DNA of 25,853 nt from Clostridiaceae bacterium AF10-41 (GCA_027686065.1 JAQCTH010000053.1:1-25853), one strand, 5' to 3'; positions 7,691 to 16,214 are shown, numbered from the stretch's first letter. Notes: generated by a model not told the origin, from the letters alone. Translations and numbers: made by a program.

Positions 7691-8746
7691 CTATAACTTC
7701 TCAACTTTATTTTCATTATTTTCTATTACCCTCTTTTTATCATTTGTTAATTTAGATCTTCTAAATTTCCCACTTCTAAGTATTATATCTAATAATACAG
7801 ATACAACTACTATAATACCAATTACTATATTTCTTATAGCTACTGGTGCACCTACAAATTGTAATCCATTTTGTAATACGCCCCAAATGGAAGCTCCTAT
7901 TACAGTTCCAAGTAAAATTCCTTGTCCACCAAGGGTACTTACTCCTCCTATTACGGATGCTGCAACTGCATACATCTCATATGTATTACCTGCATCCATT
8001 GTTCCCATCCCACTTGTAGCACATATAACTAATCCAACTATACAAGCACAAAATGCACTTACAACATAAGCTTTTGTTGTTGTAGCTGCTATATCTACAC
8101 CTGATAGCTTAGCTGCTTCAACATTACTTCCAATAGCATAAATATGACGACCAGTACGAGTTTTACTTAAAATAAAATTGAAAACAACCCATAATAAAAT
8201 TGCAATCCAAATTGTATTATAAAGTCCTAAGGTTTTCCCATAATAAAATAAATTTCTAAAACCTTTTGCTGCATTACCAATTGAATCTGTATTGTAGTTA
8301 TTATTTACAATTTGAGCTATACCTCTTGCTATAGTCATTGTACCTAAAGTTGCAATAAATGGTGGCAATTTACATTTTGCTACTAATGCTCCATTTAAAA
8401 CTCCTAGAAGCAAACAACATACTAATGTAATTAATACAGCAAGCATAGGCCCTACACCCTTAGTCATAAGAGTTGCTGCAATCATACAGCTCATACCAAC
8501 TACTGAACCAATTGATAAATCAATATTTCCTGTTATTAAAACATAGGATTGTCCAATACCAATTATTAGTATTGGTGCTATTTGTCTAAGTAAATTACCT
8601 ACATTTTGACTTGAAAAGAAAATAGGATTTAAAATACCAAATACTACACAAAGAATAATAAGCCCAAAGGTTACTGTAATTACTTGCCCCATACCTCTCA
8701 CTTTAAATAATTTTCTCATTGCTCCTTGTTTTTCAACATTTTCCAC
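7691..8746 (-). CDS. Sugar ABC transporter permease (RbsC-like)
   Basis: Membrane subunit of the CUT2 importer, family BPD_transp_2. It has eight to ten hydrophobic helices and the hallmark stretch GIGQSYVLITGNIDLSIGSV in the first third. GTLGTMTIARGIAQI, YAIGSNVEAAKLSGVD (the EAA-like ATPase contact loop) and VIGGVSTLGGQGILLGTVIG are also typical of RbsC, XylH and AraH. The start is GTG at 8746, seven bases behind AAGGAGGGG; an in-frame ATG nine codons later has its Shine-Dalgarno too close. It lies 18 bases after the ATPase gene. Two copies would form the channel with the double ATPase. Confidence 0.93.
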   Translation of the reverse strand: MENVEKQGAMRKLFKVRGMGQVITVTFGLIILCVVFGILNPIFFSSQNVGNLLRQIAPILIIGIGQSYVLITGNIDLSIGSVVGMSCMIAATLMTKGVGPMLAVLITLVCCLLLGVLNGALVAKCKLPPFIATLGTMTIARGIAQIVNNNYNTDSIGNAAKGFRNLFYYGKTLGLYNTIWIAILLWVVFNFILSKTRTGRHIYAIGSNVEAAKLSGVDIAATTTKAYVVSAFCACIVGLVICATSGMGTMDAGNTYEMYAVAASVIGGVSTLGGQGILLGTVIGASIWGVLQNGLQFVGAPVAIRNIVIGIIVVVSVLLDIILRSGKFRRSKLTNDKKRVIENNENKVEKL

Positions 8747-8764
8747 TTTTAACCCCTCCTTAGC

Positions 8765-10273
8765 TTAATTAACTAAATCCTTACTTTCAAATTTAGTAGC
8801 GTATTCTAAAATTAAATCTTGGGTAGCATCCTTTATATCTAATTCTCCTGTTATTCTTCCATCACACATAACTAAGATCCTATCACTAATTCCCATTATT
8901 TCTGGTAATTCAGAAGATATAAATAATACTCCAATTCCTTCTTGCTTTAATTTGTTCATAAGATTATAAATTTCAACCTTTACTGCAACATCAATTCCTC
9001 TAGTAGGTTCATCAAAAATTACAACTCTTGAATTCCTAGCTAGCCATTTACCAACAACAATTTTTTGTTGATTACCTCCTGAAAGACTTCCAGCATTCAA
9101 TTCTATACTAGCTAACTTAACTTTAAAATCATTAACTGCCTTACTAGTCATTTCTTTTTCTTTTCTCTTATTTACAACTCCAAATTTGCTGCAAAGTAAA
9201 TCTAAATTTGGTAAGGAAACGTTTTCTCTAATGCTTAATTTTGTACATAATCCATCTCTTTTTCTATCTTCTGGAGCAAGAACTATTCCTGCCTTAATAG
9301 CATCTAATGGTTTATTTATCTTAATATTTTTACCATCTAAAATAATTTCTCCAGATTCTTTTGGATCCATTCCAAAAATTGCCCTTGTTGTTTCTGTACG
9401 TCCTGCCCCAACTAAACCTGCTATACCAACAATTTCTCCTTCGTACAGATTAAAATTAACATTCTTAACTGATTTTCCAGATTTTAAATTTTTTATCTCT
9501 AAAATCTTTTTTCCTCTTTTACATGTTACTCTTGGAAATTTTTCTTTTATTTCTCTTCCAACCATGTTAGAAATAATTTCAGTCATTGTAGTTTCTTCAA
9601 AATTCATAGATGTAATATATTTTCCATCTCTCATTATTGTAACTCTATCAACTATATGTTGAAGTTCTTCTAATCTATGAGATATATATACTATGCCACA
9701 ACCGTCTTTTTTTAACTTCTCAATAATTTCAAATAACTCATCAATTTCTCTAGAAGTTAATGCAGATGTAGGCTCGTCCATTATTAATATTTTTGCATTT
9801 GTTGAAACTGCTTTAGCTATTTCTATCATCTGCTGCTTAGATACTGAAAGTTCTCCAACTATAGTATCTGGTGGAATATCAATATTCATTCTATCTAAGA
9901 TTTTTTTTGCTTCCTTATTCATTTCTTTATTAGAAAGAATATCTAAATGAGATTTTTCACGCCCTAGAAAAATATTTTCTGTAACAGAAAGATGTGGGCA
10001 CATGCTTATTTCTTGATGAATAATCGCAACTCCTAATTCTTGGGCTTTTTTAGGAGTTAAATTTCCAACATTTTCTCCTAAAATTTTTATTTCACCATAA
10101 TCTCTAGTATAAACACCACTTAATATTTTCATAAGAGTTGATTTACCTGCACCATTTTCTCCTAATAGCGCCATAACCTCTCCAGCTTTTAAATTGAAAC
10201 TTACATCATCCAATGCCTTCACCCCAGAAAAGCTTTTTGTTACATGCTTTGCCTCAACTATATAATCCTCCAT
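8765..10273 (-). CDS. Sugar ABC transporter ATP-binding protein (RbsA-like, two NBDs)
   Basis: A 502-residue double nucleotide-binding protein that powers the CUT2 importer. The first domain has Walker A GENGAGKST (38-46), Q-loop Q87, signature LSVSKQQ (142-148), Walker B ILIMDE (162-167) and switch H199. The second has the usual RbsA-type altered P-loop GLVGAGRTE (287-295), signature LSGGNQQ (397-403), Walker B VVIFDE (417-422) and SSE in place of the H-loop, as in RbsA. It is the first gene of the transporter block, with GGGAGGAT before the ATG. A candidate AraC-type regulated promoter lies 40 to 95 bases upstream. It appears fully functional, in contrast to its degenerate paralogue at 10380-11837. 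Confidence 0.95.
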   Translation of the reverse strand: MEDYIVEAKHVTKSFSGVKALDDVSFNLKAGEVMALLGENGAGKSTLMKILSGVYTRDYGEIKILGENVGNLTPKKAQELGVAIIHQEISMCPHLSVTENIFLGREKSHLDILSNKEMNKEAKKILDRMNIDIPPDTIVGELSVSKQQMIEIAKAVSTNAKILIMDEPTSALTSREIDELFEIIEKLKKDGCGIVYISHRLEELQHIVDRVTIMRDGKYITSMNFEETTMTEIISNMVGREIKEKFPRVTCKRGKKILEIKNLKSGKSVKNVNFNLYEGEIVGIAGLVGAGRTETTRAIFGMDPKESGEIILDGKNIKINKPLDAIKAGIVLAPEDRKRDGLCTKLSIRENVSLPNLDLLCSKFGVVNKRKEKEMTSKAVNDFKVKLASIELNAGSLSGGNQQKIVVGKWLARNSRVVIFDEPTRGIDVAVKVEIYNLMNKLKQEGIGVLFISSELPEIMGISDRILVMCDGRITGELDIKDATQDLILEYATKFESKDLVN

Positions 10274-10310
10274 TTAAATCATCCTCCCTACTGCTTCTCT
10301 TAACATCTTT

Positions 10311-10367
10311 AGTATAACATTTCATATTTTTTACAGTAAGGGGTCAAACTTTGGATTTACAGGGTCA
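10311..10367 (-). promoter_or_regulatory. Transporter promoter with two direct repeats, likely AraC-type site
   Basis: On the minus strand, -10 TATACT (10311-10316) lies 17 bases from the weak -35 TTACTG (10334-10339). Just upstream are two identical TGACCC elements (plus-strand GGGTCA at 10341-10346 and 10362-10367), exactly 21 bases apart, with the nearer one a single base from the -35. Same-face direct repeats touching a weak -35 are the classic layout for AraC-family activators. The YesN-type regulator encoded at 12875-14491 is the obvious candidate to bind here. Confidence 0.6.
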
Positions 10368-10379
10368 TTTTTTTGCTCT

Positions 10380-11837
10380 TTAAACGTTTACTTTATCTAT
10401 ATAATTAAATTCATTTCTATCGTATTCATTTCTTACTTTTCCCTCTTCTATAACAATAAGATGATCACCAAGAATTAATGAATCTTCAAGAGCTATTCCA
10501 ATAATAATAACAGTAATACCTCTTTTTTTAAGTTCATTTATCAAGTTAATTATATGTTTTCTTAAATACATATCCGCGCCATAAAAAGGTTGAAAGCAAA
10601 ATACTATTTTAGGATTGTATAAATGAATTCTATAATAAATAAGACTATATAAAGCTGTAAGTGATAAATTTGAAATATCTTTTTCATATATATCTTTTCC
10701 TACCAAAGGTTCATATTCATTTACAATACTTTTTCTAATCCTTCTACTTAAAGAGATTCCATTTTTCTTCCTATCTATTAAAAAGCATAAATTATCCATA
10801 TAACTCATCTCTTCAAATATCATATTTTTAATTGGTTCTTCTCCAATAAAAGCTACACCATTTTTTATAATATTAATATGTTTTTTCTTAAAATAATTAT
10901 TTCCTTCAAAAAGCAAACTTCCTTTGATTGGTTGTAAATTTCCATTAATAAGGCTTACTATTTCTTCTAGTGCTGTATTACTTAAATCTAAAATTATTGT
11001 GCATTGACCTTTTTTTATTTTGAAGTTCATTCCTTTTAAATTTTTAGTCCATATATTTTTAAATTTTAATATTCCTTCCTTATTTTCTTCTATAAACTCA
11101 TTGATCTTAATTTCATTAAAATCAATAATATATGGACCAATCTTTTCTTCAGTAAAGTCATTCTTGTTTAGTATTTTTTGTATCCTTCCATTTTCAGATA
11201 AGTATAGTCTATTGCATATTTTATAAGCTTCTTCATGATGACTACATATATAAATAAAGGATATTCCAGCCTCACAATAATATTTAATAATATTCTGAAA
11301 TTTTATTAATTCAGTTGAACTTAAATAATTACTTAAGTCCTTAACTACTATTAGCTTAATTCCTCCTATCATAGCTTTTAAAATTTCTACAATACATCGT
11401 TCAAAAGCTGATAATTTACGTACTATTTTATTTCCATCAATATTAATATTCAATTCCGTCATAAACATCTTAAGTTGAGAGTTAAGTATATTTCTATTAA
11501 TTAAATACTTTTTGAAACCCTTTCGAATTACAAAAATATTATCTGAAACTGTTAAATCATCAACTAATCTACTTTTTTTATCTATAATAGCAACCTTATT
11601 CCTCCTTTGGCTGCTATACTCATAATTATTTATCAAAACTTCATCAAAATAAACCCGGCCATAATGTATCGGGACATTTTCACAAAGCAATTCAATAAGC
11701 GCTTCCTTGCCATAGTCATTAAGAAATATTAGTCCCATGATTTCCCCCTTTAAAACACGTAGATTAAAGTTATCTAGGACTTTTCTTTCTTCCTTAAATT
11801 GAATTATATTTTCTAATCTCAATATTTCTTCACTCAT
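10380..11837 (-). CDS. Degenerate RbsA-like double ABC protein, probable pseudo-ATPase
   Basis: A 485-residue relative of the RbsA-type ATPase at 8765-10273: same length class, same two-domain layout and same secondary-structure landmarks (GEIMGLI, VAIID, KLIVVKD, FIYICSHHEEA, GMNFKIKKGQ, GVAFIGEE). The catalytic motifs are lost. Walker A of the first domain is FLNDYGKEA (38-46), keeping only G43 and K44. The Q-loop has Lys, the signature is LSAFERC (142-148), and the Walker B acidic pair is Lys-Asp. In the second domain the P-loop is LDLSNTALE (283-291), the signature is LSLTA (391-395) and Walker B ends FQP. It has no frameshift, a good GAGGTAA ribosome binding site, and starts 10 bases after the histidine kinase gene. 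It therefore looks maintained. I infer a regulatory or structural role with the kinase and permease rather than ATP hydrolysis. Confidence 0.85.
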   Translation of the reverse strand: MSEEILRLENIIQFKEERKVLDNFNLRVLKGEIMGLIFLNDYGKEALIELLCENVPIHYGRVYFDEVLINNYEYSSQRRNKVAIIDKKSRLVDDLTVSDNIFVIRKGFKKYLINRNILNSQLKMFMTELNINIDGNKIVRKLSAFERCIVEILKAMIGGIKLIVVKDLSNYLSSTELIKFQNIIKYYCEAGISFIYICSHHEEAYKICNRLYLSENGRIQKILNKNDFTEEKIGPYIIDFNEIKINEFIEENKEGILKFKNIWTKNLKGMNFKIKKGQCTIILDLSNTALEEIVSLINGNLQPIKGSLLFEGNNYFKKKHINIIKNGVAFIGEEPIKNMIFEEMSYMDNLCFLIDRKKNGISLSRRIRKSIVNEYEPLVGKDIYEKDISNLSLTALYSLIYYRIHLYNPKIVFCFQPFYGADMYLRKHIINLINELKKRGITVIIIGIALEDSLILGDHLIVIEEGKVRNEYDRNEFNYIDKVNV

Positions 11838-11847
11838 AAAATTACCT

Positions 11848-12864
11848 CTAGAAACCTTCTATTAATGGTAGAGTTATTTCAACATCTGTTCCTGCATTAA
11901 CCCTACTATAAATTAATATTCCGTACTCTTCTCCAAATAAAAGCTTTATTCTTCTATTTACATTAACTAAAGCAATGCCCCCTTTTTTTTTGTTATTTAT
12001 ATTAATATTATCAAAGGAAATTATATTTAACTTCTTGTTTAACTTTTTAAGTAACTCTTCTTCAATCCCTGATCCATCATCTGAAATAGTAATTATAATA
12101 CGATTTTTAGTGGTTTCAATTTTTATACTAATATTTCCATTAGTAATTTTTTTCTCTATTCCATGATAGATGGCATTTTCTACGATTGGCTGCAAAGTTA
12201 GTTTTGGAATTTTATATTTTAAAATCTTTTCTTCTTCTTCTCTATTTATATCTATTTTTAAATTTACTCTTTCTCCAAATCGATATTGTTGAATAATATA
12301 ATAATTTTCTATATTACATAACTCATCTTCTAAACTAACTAAGTTTTCCACATTAGAAATCGTGTAACGAAAAAATGTTTCAAGTGCTTCTGTCATTTTA
12401 GCCACACTATCTAATCCTGCACTTAAAGTTTCACCTCTGATTCCTTCAAGAGTATTATATAAAAAATGTGGGTTGATTTGATTTTGTAATGCAAGATATT
12501 CAGCTTGTTTTTTTGAAGCAGTAATTAATTCCTTTCCTTGAATAACCTCTTTAAATTTTTTAGTTAGCTCTTCTATTTCAGGGCTTAGAAATGTATTTTG
12601 ATCAAATATACCTTGTATAGTATAGCCTTTAGCAAAAAGTTTTAACACCTTAGAATTCTCTTTATATGGTACATATATATACTTATAACTTATATAAGAA
12701 ATAATAATAAAAATTATATAACTAAGCCCTACAACTATCACATATTTTTTTTCTATAAAGGATATAATCATAAGTATTGTAAGTAAACTAGCTATAAAGC
12801 TTTCCATAGTAATATACATATATAAAATGTTTTTTGATATATACTGCTTTTTTTTATTTTTCAT
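11848..12864 (-). CDS. YesM-type sensor histidine kinase without extracellular domain
   Basis: A His_kinase/HATPase_c protein of the LytS/YesM class. Counted from the chosen ATG (338 residues): two membrane helices at about 21-37 and 41-63 are separated by only a few residues. A cytoplasmic linker follows, then the phosphoacceptor motif NPHFLYN (H133), the N-box with QPIVENAIYHG, the G1 box DDGSGI (262-267) and the G2 region GGIALVNVNRR. YesM relatives normally carry a large extracellular Cache-type domain between their helices; here it is missing. A longer frame starts at 12900 inside the regulator gene, but only the ATG at 12864 has a ribosome binding site (AAAGGAG), leaving a 10-base gap. 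It should phosphorylate the adjacent YesN-type regulator. Confidence 0.9.
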   Translation of the reverse strand: MKNKKKQYISKNILYMYITMESFIASLLTILMIISFIEKKYVIVVGLSYIIFIIISYISYKYIYVPYKENSKVLKLFAKGYTIQGIFDQNTFLSPEIEELTKKFKEVIQGKELITASKKQAEYLALQNQINPHFLYNTLEGIRGETLSAGLDSVAKMTEALETFFRYTISNVENLVSLEDELCNIENYYIIQQYRFGERVNLKIDINREEEEKILKYKIPKLTLQPIVENAIYHGIEKKITNGNISIKIETTKNRIIITISDDGSGIEEELLKKLNKKLNIISFDNININNKKKGGIALVNVNRRIKLLFGEEYGILIYSRVNAGTDVEITLPLIEGF

Positions 12865-12874
12865 AATTACTCCT

Positions 12875-14491
12875 TTATGAATATAATTTTCTATATTCAT
12901 TTGGCTTTATTCCCGCAATTTTTTTAAAACTTTTTGTAAAATGCTTTATATCACAGTAACCTACCTTTTCACATATTACTGCTATGCTTAAATTTGTTTC
13001 TTTTAAGAATTCTTTAGCCTTATTCATTCTTGTTTCTGAAAGATATTCTAAGAAATTTTTTCCACTTTCCTTTTTAAACAGGTGACTAAAATAAGATGAG
13101 TTAAATCCAACAAAGGAACTCACTTCCTCTAAACTTATTTGCTTCATATAGTTTTGTTTTATATATTCCTTAGCTACACGAATTGGTTTAGTATCAGCTT
13201 GCCTCTTGCCTTCAATAATTTTATCTAATGACTTTAAAAATTTATTTTTTAAATATTCAAATATTTCTTCAACAGAACCACAATTATTAATGTATATACT
13301 AAATTCATTACTAAATTCATTTTTATTTTCTATTTCCATCATATTATTTCTTACTAAAATAACATATATCTTGAAAATTTCATTTACTGAATCAATTATC
13401 TCCTCTCCTGATATGTTTTGATTTTCTACAAGCATTTTCTTAAATTCATCTACAGATGCTATTAATAAATCTTTATCTAAAATTTCAATGGACTTTTCCA
13501 TAGATTTATTTAATTCACTAAGAACTCCTGTAATATATTGATGATTATCTCTAATCTCAACGTTTTCAATTAATTTTCCTCTTCCTAATAATATTCTTTC
13601 TTCCATTGCATAATAAGCTACTCTAAAAGATTGATATAGCTTACTTAAGTCTTCAACTATACTACCTATACCTAGAGTTACCTCTAAGTCCATAAATATA
13701 TTTTTTTGTATTAATAGTTCATCTAAAGCTAATTTGAGTTTCTTTCTAATTATTTTCTTACAACTTTCTTTATAATTTAAAATACAATATCCTACACTAT
13801 CTTGAAAATATATTTCTAAATCGAAACATTCTGAAAATAAATGATTATTAAATATGTCTGTGGCCTTTGACTTCAAAATACTAATTTTATTTTTTTCTAT
13901 TTCTTTAACTCCAAGATCTATTTTAATAGTAACTATTTGAAAGTTTCCTTCTTGAAATTTATAATGATATTCTTCATTTATATTTTGAATTTTCAAATCT
14001 AAATTTTGTATAGATTTGTTAAGTAATATCTCTGTGAAAATCCTAGATCTAAGCTTCTCTATATCAACCTTAAGACGAGCTTTTAGCTTTTCTTCATTAG
14101 TAAGCTTATTCATTCTATCTGCATATTTCTCTTTCATCTTCTCTAGATTATTAATAAGTTCTTCCTTTTTTATAGGTTTTAATAGATAATCGCATACTCC
14201 GTACTTAATAACCTTTTGTGCATATTCAAATTGTGCATATCCACTTATTATAATAAAATCAATATATTCATTTATTTCTCTACAAAGTCTAATTAATTCT
14301 ATTCCATCATATCCAGGCATACGGATATCAGTAATAACTATATCAGGTTTCTTTTCTTTAACTTGTTCTAATGCATCTATTCCATTATGTGAAATCCCTA
14401 CAACCTCCATATCTAATTCATTCCAGTCTATAAGCTTATATATAAGTTGACATACCTTTACCTCATCATCAGCAATTATAACCTTCATCAT
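12875..14491 (-). CDS. YesN-type response regulator with AraC DNA-binding domain
   Basis: A 538-residue response regulator. Residues 1-120 are a receiver domain with the acidic pair D8-D9, phosphoacceptor D55 in VITDIRMPG, S83 and K105 in YLLKPIKK. A long central helical region (about 125-420) is typical of YesN proteins. The C-terminal hundred residues hold two AraC-type helix-turn-helices, with ISLEEVSSFVGFNSSYFSHL, then LSIAVICEKVGYCDIKHFTK and the ending PNEYRKLYS. It lies between the SIS gene (59 bases upstream) and the kinase gene (10 bases downstream). AAGGAG is rather far from the first ATG; a second ATG follows directly. Its likely target is the pair of repeats at 10341-10367 before the transporter genes. 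Confidence 0.94.
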   Translation of the reverse strand: MMKVIIADDEVKVCQLIYKLIDWNELDMEVVGISHNGIDALEQVKEKKPDIVITDIRMPGYDGIELIRLCREINEYIDFIIISGYAQFEYAQKVIKYGVCDYLLKPIKKEELINNLEKMKEKYADRMNKLTNEEKLKARLKVDIEKLRSRIFTEILLNKSIQNLDLKIQNINEEYHYKFQEGNFQIVTIKIDLGVKEIEKNKISILKSKATDIFNNHLFSECFDLEIYFQDSVGYCILNYKESCKKIIRKKLKLALDELLIQKNIFMDLEVTLGIGSIVEDLSKLYQSFRVAYYAMEERILLGRGKLIENVEIRDNHQYITGVLSELNKSMEKSIEILDKDLLIASVDEFKKMLVENQNISGEEIIDSVNEIFKIYVILVRNNMMEIENKNEFSNEFSIYINNCGSVEEIFEYLKNKFLKSLDKIIEGKRQADTKPIRVAKEYIKQNYMKQISLEEVSSFVGFNSSYFSHLFKKESGKNFLEYLSETRMNKAKEFLKETNLSIAVICEKVGYCDIKHFTKSFKKIAGIKPNEYRKLYS

Positions 14492-14550
14492 AATAAAATT
14501 CTTATTCTCCTTTATTTATTGTTTTCATAGACTTACAGAATTTTCTTGCA

Positions 14551-15198
14551 TTATAAATCAAATAGTTCAGATTCTACATACATACATACAAAATGATATA
14601 CAATTAAATGATATTCTTGAATAAGATAAGTTTCTTTTTCTGGAGCTATAAATGAATAGTCAGATATTTTAGATATTTTTCCTCCATCTCTACCTGTAAA
14701 TGCTATTGTTTTAGCTCCTATTGCTTTCCCTGTAATCAATGCATTATAAACATTAATTGCATTACCTGAAGTACTAATTCCAATCACTATATCTCCACCT
14801 CTTCCATACCCCATAACTTGCTGAGCATAAGTTAAATCTGGATCTACATCATTATTGAATGCTGATATAAGAGCTGTTTGAGTATTTAAGCTAATTGCTG
14901 GCAAAGCTCTTTGTAATTTTTTTGATATATCTTCTCCATATTCACCATAAAGGCTTTTGAATCTTTCAATCACCTTTTTTTCTAAAGGTCTTTGTAATAA
15001 AAATCCCTTCATAAGTTCCCCTACTATATGGTCTGAATCTGAGCTACTTCCACCATTACCACATATCAAAACTTGTCCACCATTTTCATAGCAGTATGTT
15101 ATTGCTTCACAAATTTCTAAGATCTCCTTCTTCATAGGAATTAATTGATTATTACGTTTTAAAAAATCTTCTAAATTCTTTTTAGTTCTTGCTTTCAT
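14551..15198 (-). CDS. SIS-domain sugar-phosphate isomerase, GmhA-like
   Basis: A 215-residue single SIS-domain protein of the phosphoheptose isomerase type. Phosphate-binding loops are CGNGGSSSDSDH (46-57) and GISTSGNAINV (140-150). H57, E61, Q194 and H202 have the same spacing as the metal and catalytic residues that I recall for E. coli GmhA (H61, E65, Q172, H180), and the context IQEYHLIVYH is alike. This supports a zinc-dependent aldose/ketose phosphate isomerase rather than a DiaA-type replication protein. An insertion of about 25 residues (70-100) is unusual. It begins one base after the ROK stop, with GGAGGGA lying in the end of that gene, so the two are coupled. No lipopolysaccharide genes are nearby, so a catabolic role is likelier. 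Confidence 0.85.
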   Translation of the reverse strand: MKARTKKNLEDFLKRNNQLIPMKKEILEICEAITYCYENGGQVLICGNGGSSSDSDHIVGELMKGFLLQRPLEKKVIERFKSLYGEYGEDISKKLQRALPAISLNTQTALISAFNNDVDPDLTYAQQVMGYGRGGDIVIGISTSGNAINVYNALITGKAIGAKTIAFTGRDGGKISKISDYSFIAPEKETYLIQEYHLIVYHFVCMYVESELFDL

Positions 15199-15199
15199 C

Positions 15200-16177
15200 T
15201 TATCCCTCCAAATTTGAATAATATTCTGCTATAACTAAAGCTGCAACATCCCCTACTGATTCAGATAATTCACTTGGCACTACTTGACAAGCTTTTCTAC
15301 TTATAATGAGGGACTCTTCCTCTATAACTTTATTTGCCCATGGCCAAATTTCTTCATAGCACCTAACAAAAATACTTCCAATAACAATTTTTTCCGGGTT
15401 TAATAAATCTATTAAAATTGATAATCCCTTACCTAAATTTATTCCTACTATCTTTAAAATTTTCTTTGCCACTTCATCTCCTTTTTTAGCAAAATTCCCA
15501 ACTTTCTCAGCTGTTAAGTTTTCTATTTCAGATAAATTAGGACATATGGCTGGTTTATTTCCTCTTTGCAACTCTTCAAGAATTACACTTTTAGCTAATT
15601 GAGCAATTCCTCCTCCACTACAAAAACCTTCAAAGGAACCTATTTTTCCATAGCCAACAGGACCAAACTCACTAAGTCTTATATGTCCTAATTCTCCAGC
15701 CATATCATTTGTGCCTGAATATAAATGATTATCTAAAATAAGACCTGCTCCAAGACCTGTACCAAAAGTAATAAATATCATGCTAGAAGTTCCTCTTCCT
15801 GCACCAAGTTTCCATTCTGCCAAAGCACAAGCATTAGCATCATTACAAAGCCAGGACCTTAATCCAGTTTTTTCTTTAAAATACTTTGTTATATTAATGT
15901 TGTCCCATCCTGGTAAATTAGGTGGAGACATTATTATTCCCTTTTTGCCATCTAAAGGCCCTCCACAGCTAATTCCTATTCCCTGTATTTCATCACCACT
16001 ATTTAATCCTTTACAAAATAAAATATCTTTAACTAAAGCATCCATCATTTCTTGAGGTAAATATTTTTTTGTCTCCTTAATACTACATTTGTAAATGATT
16101 TTTACTTCATCTCCTGATATTTCACCTAAATTAACAGCACATTTTGTTCCACCTATATCAACACCAATTAATAACAT
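15200..16177 (-). CDS. ROK family sugar kinase
   Basis: A 325-residue cytoplasmic kinase of the ROK family that phosphorylates a hexose or related sugar with ATP. It shows the phosphate-1 motif GVDIGGTK (5-12), catalytic D113 in CNDANACALAEW, the ATP-site FITFGTGLGAGLI and GELGH (161-165). No N-terminal HTH is present, so it is an enzyme rather than a ROK repressor. The zinc-binding consensus CxCGxxGCxE is replaced by a segment reading GYGKIGSFEG, so the structural zinc is probably absent, as in a minority of ROK kinases. It is the first gene of the regulatory block, behind GAGGGAGA, and is coupled to the SIS isomerase. Together they could turn an imported sugar into a central-pathway phosphate. 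Confidence 0.92.
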   Translation of the reverse strand: MLLIGVDIGGTKCAVNLGEISGDEVKIIYKCSIKETKKYLPQEMMDALVKDILFCKGLNSGDEIQGIGISCGGPLDGKKGIIMSPPNLPGWDNINITKYFKEKTGLRSWLCNDANACALAEWKLGAGRGTSSMIFITFGTGLGAGLILDNHLYSGTNDMAGELGHIRLSEFGPVGYGKIGSFEGFCSGGGIAQLAKSVILEELQRGNKPAICPNLSEIENLTAEKVGNFAKKGDEVAKKILKIVGINLGKGLSILIDLLNPEKIVIGSIFVRCYEEIWPWANKVIEEESLIISRKACQVVPSELSESVGDVAALVIAEYYSNLEG

Positions 16178-16208
16178 AATAGTTATCTCCCTCTCAACAT
16201 TATTTTGT

Positions 16209-16214
16209 ATTATA
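16209..16214 (-). promoter_or_regulatory. Probable -10 box for the ROK-led operon
   Basis: On the minus strand GGATATAATAC contains a perfect TATAAT 32 bases upstream of the ROK start codon. The hexamer 17 bases further up (GAGATA) is not a good -35, so this promoter may need an activator or be weak. The rest of the 250-base gap up to 16427 contains the terminator at 16324-16355 and nothing else I can identify. Confidence 0.5.

Noticed and set aside
9186..9950. Two plus-strand open frames opposite the RbsA-like ATPase gene
   Set aside because: They are antisense shadows of a well-supported gene; their composition is non-natural and there is no Shine-Dalgarno site.
10274..10379. Terminator or riboswitch between the pseudo-ATPase and RbsA-like genes
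   Set aside because: No stable hairpin with a T-run is present; the direct repeats and promoter boxes explain the segment better.
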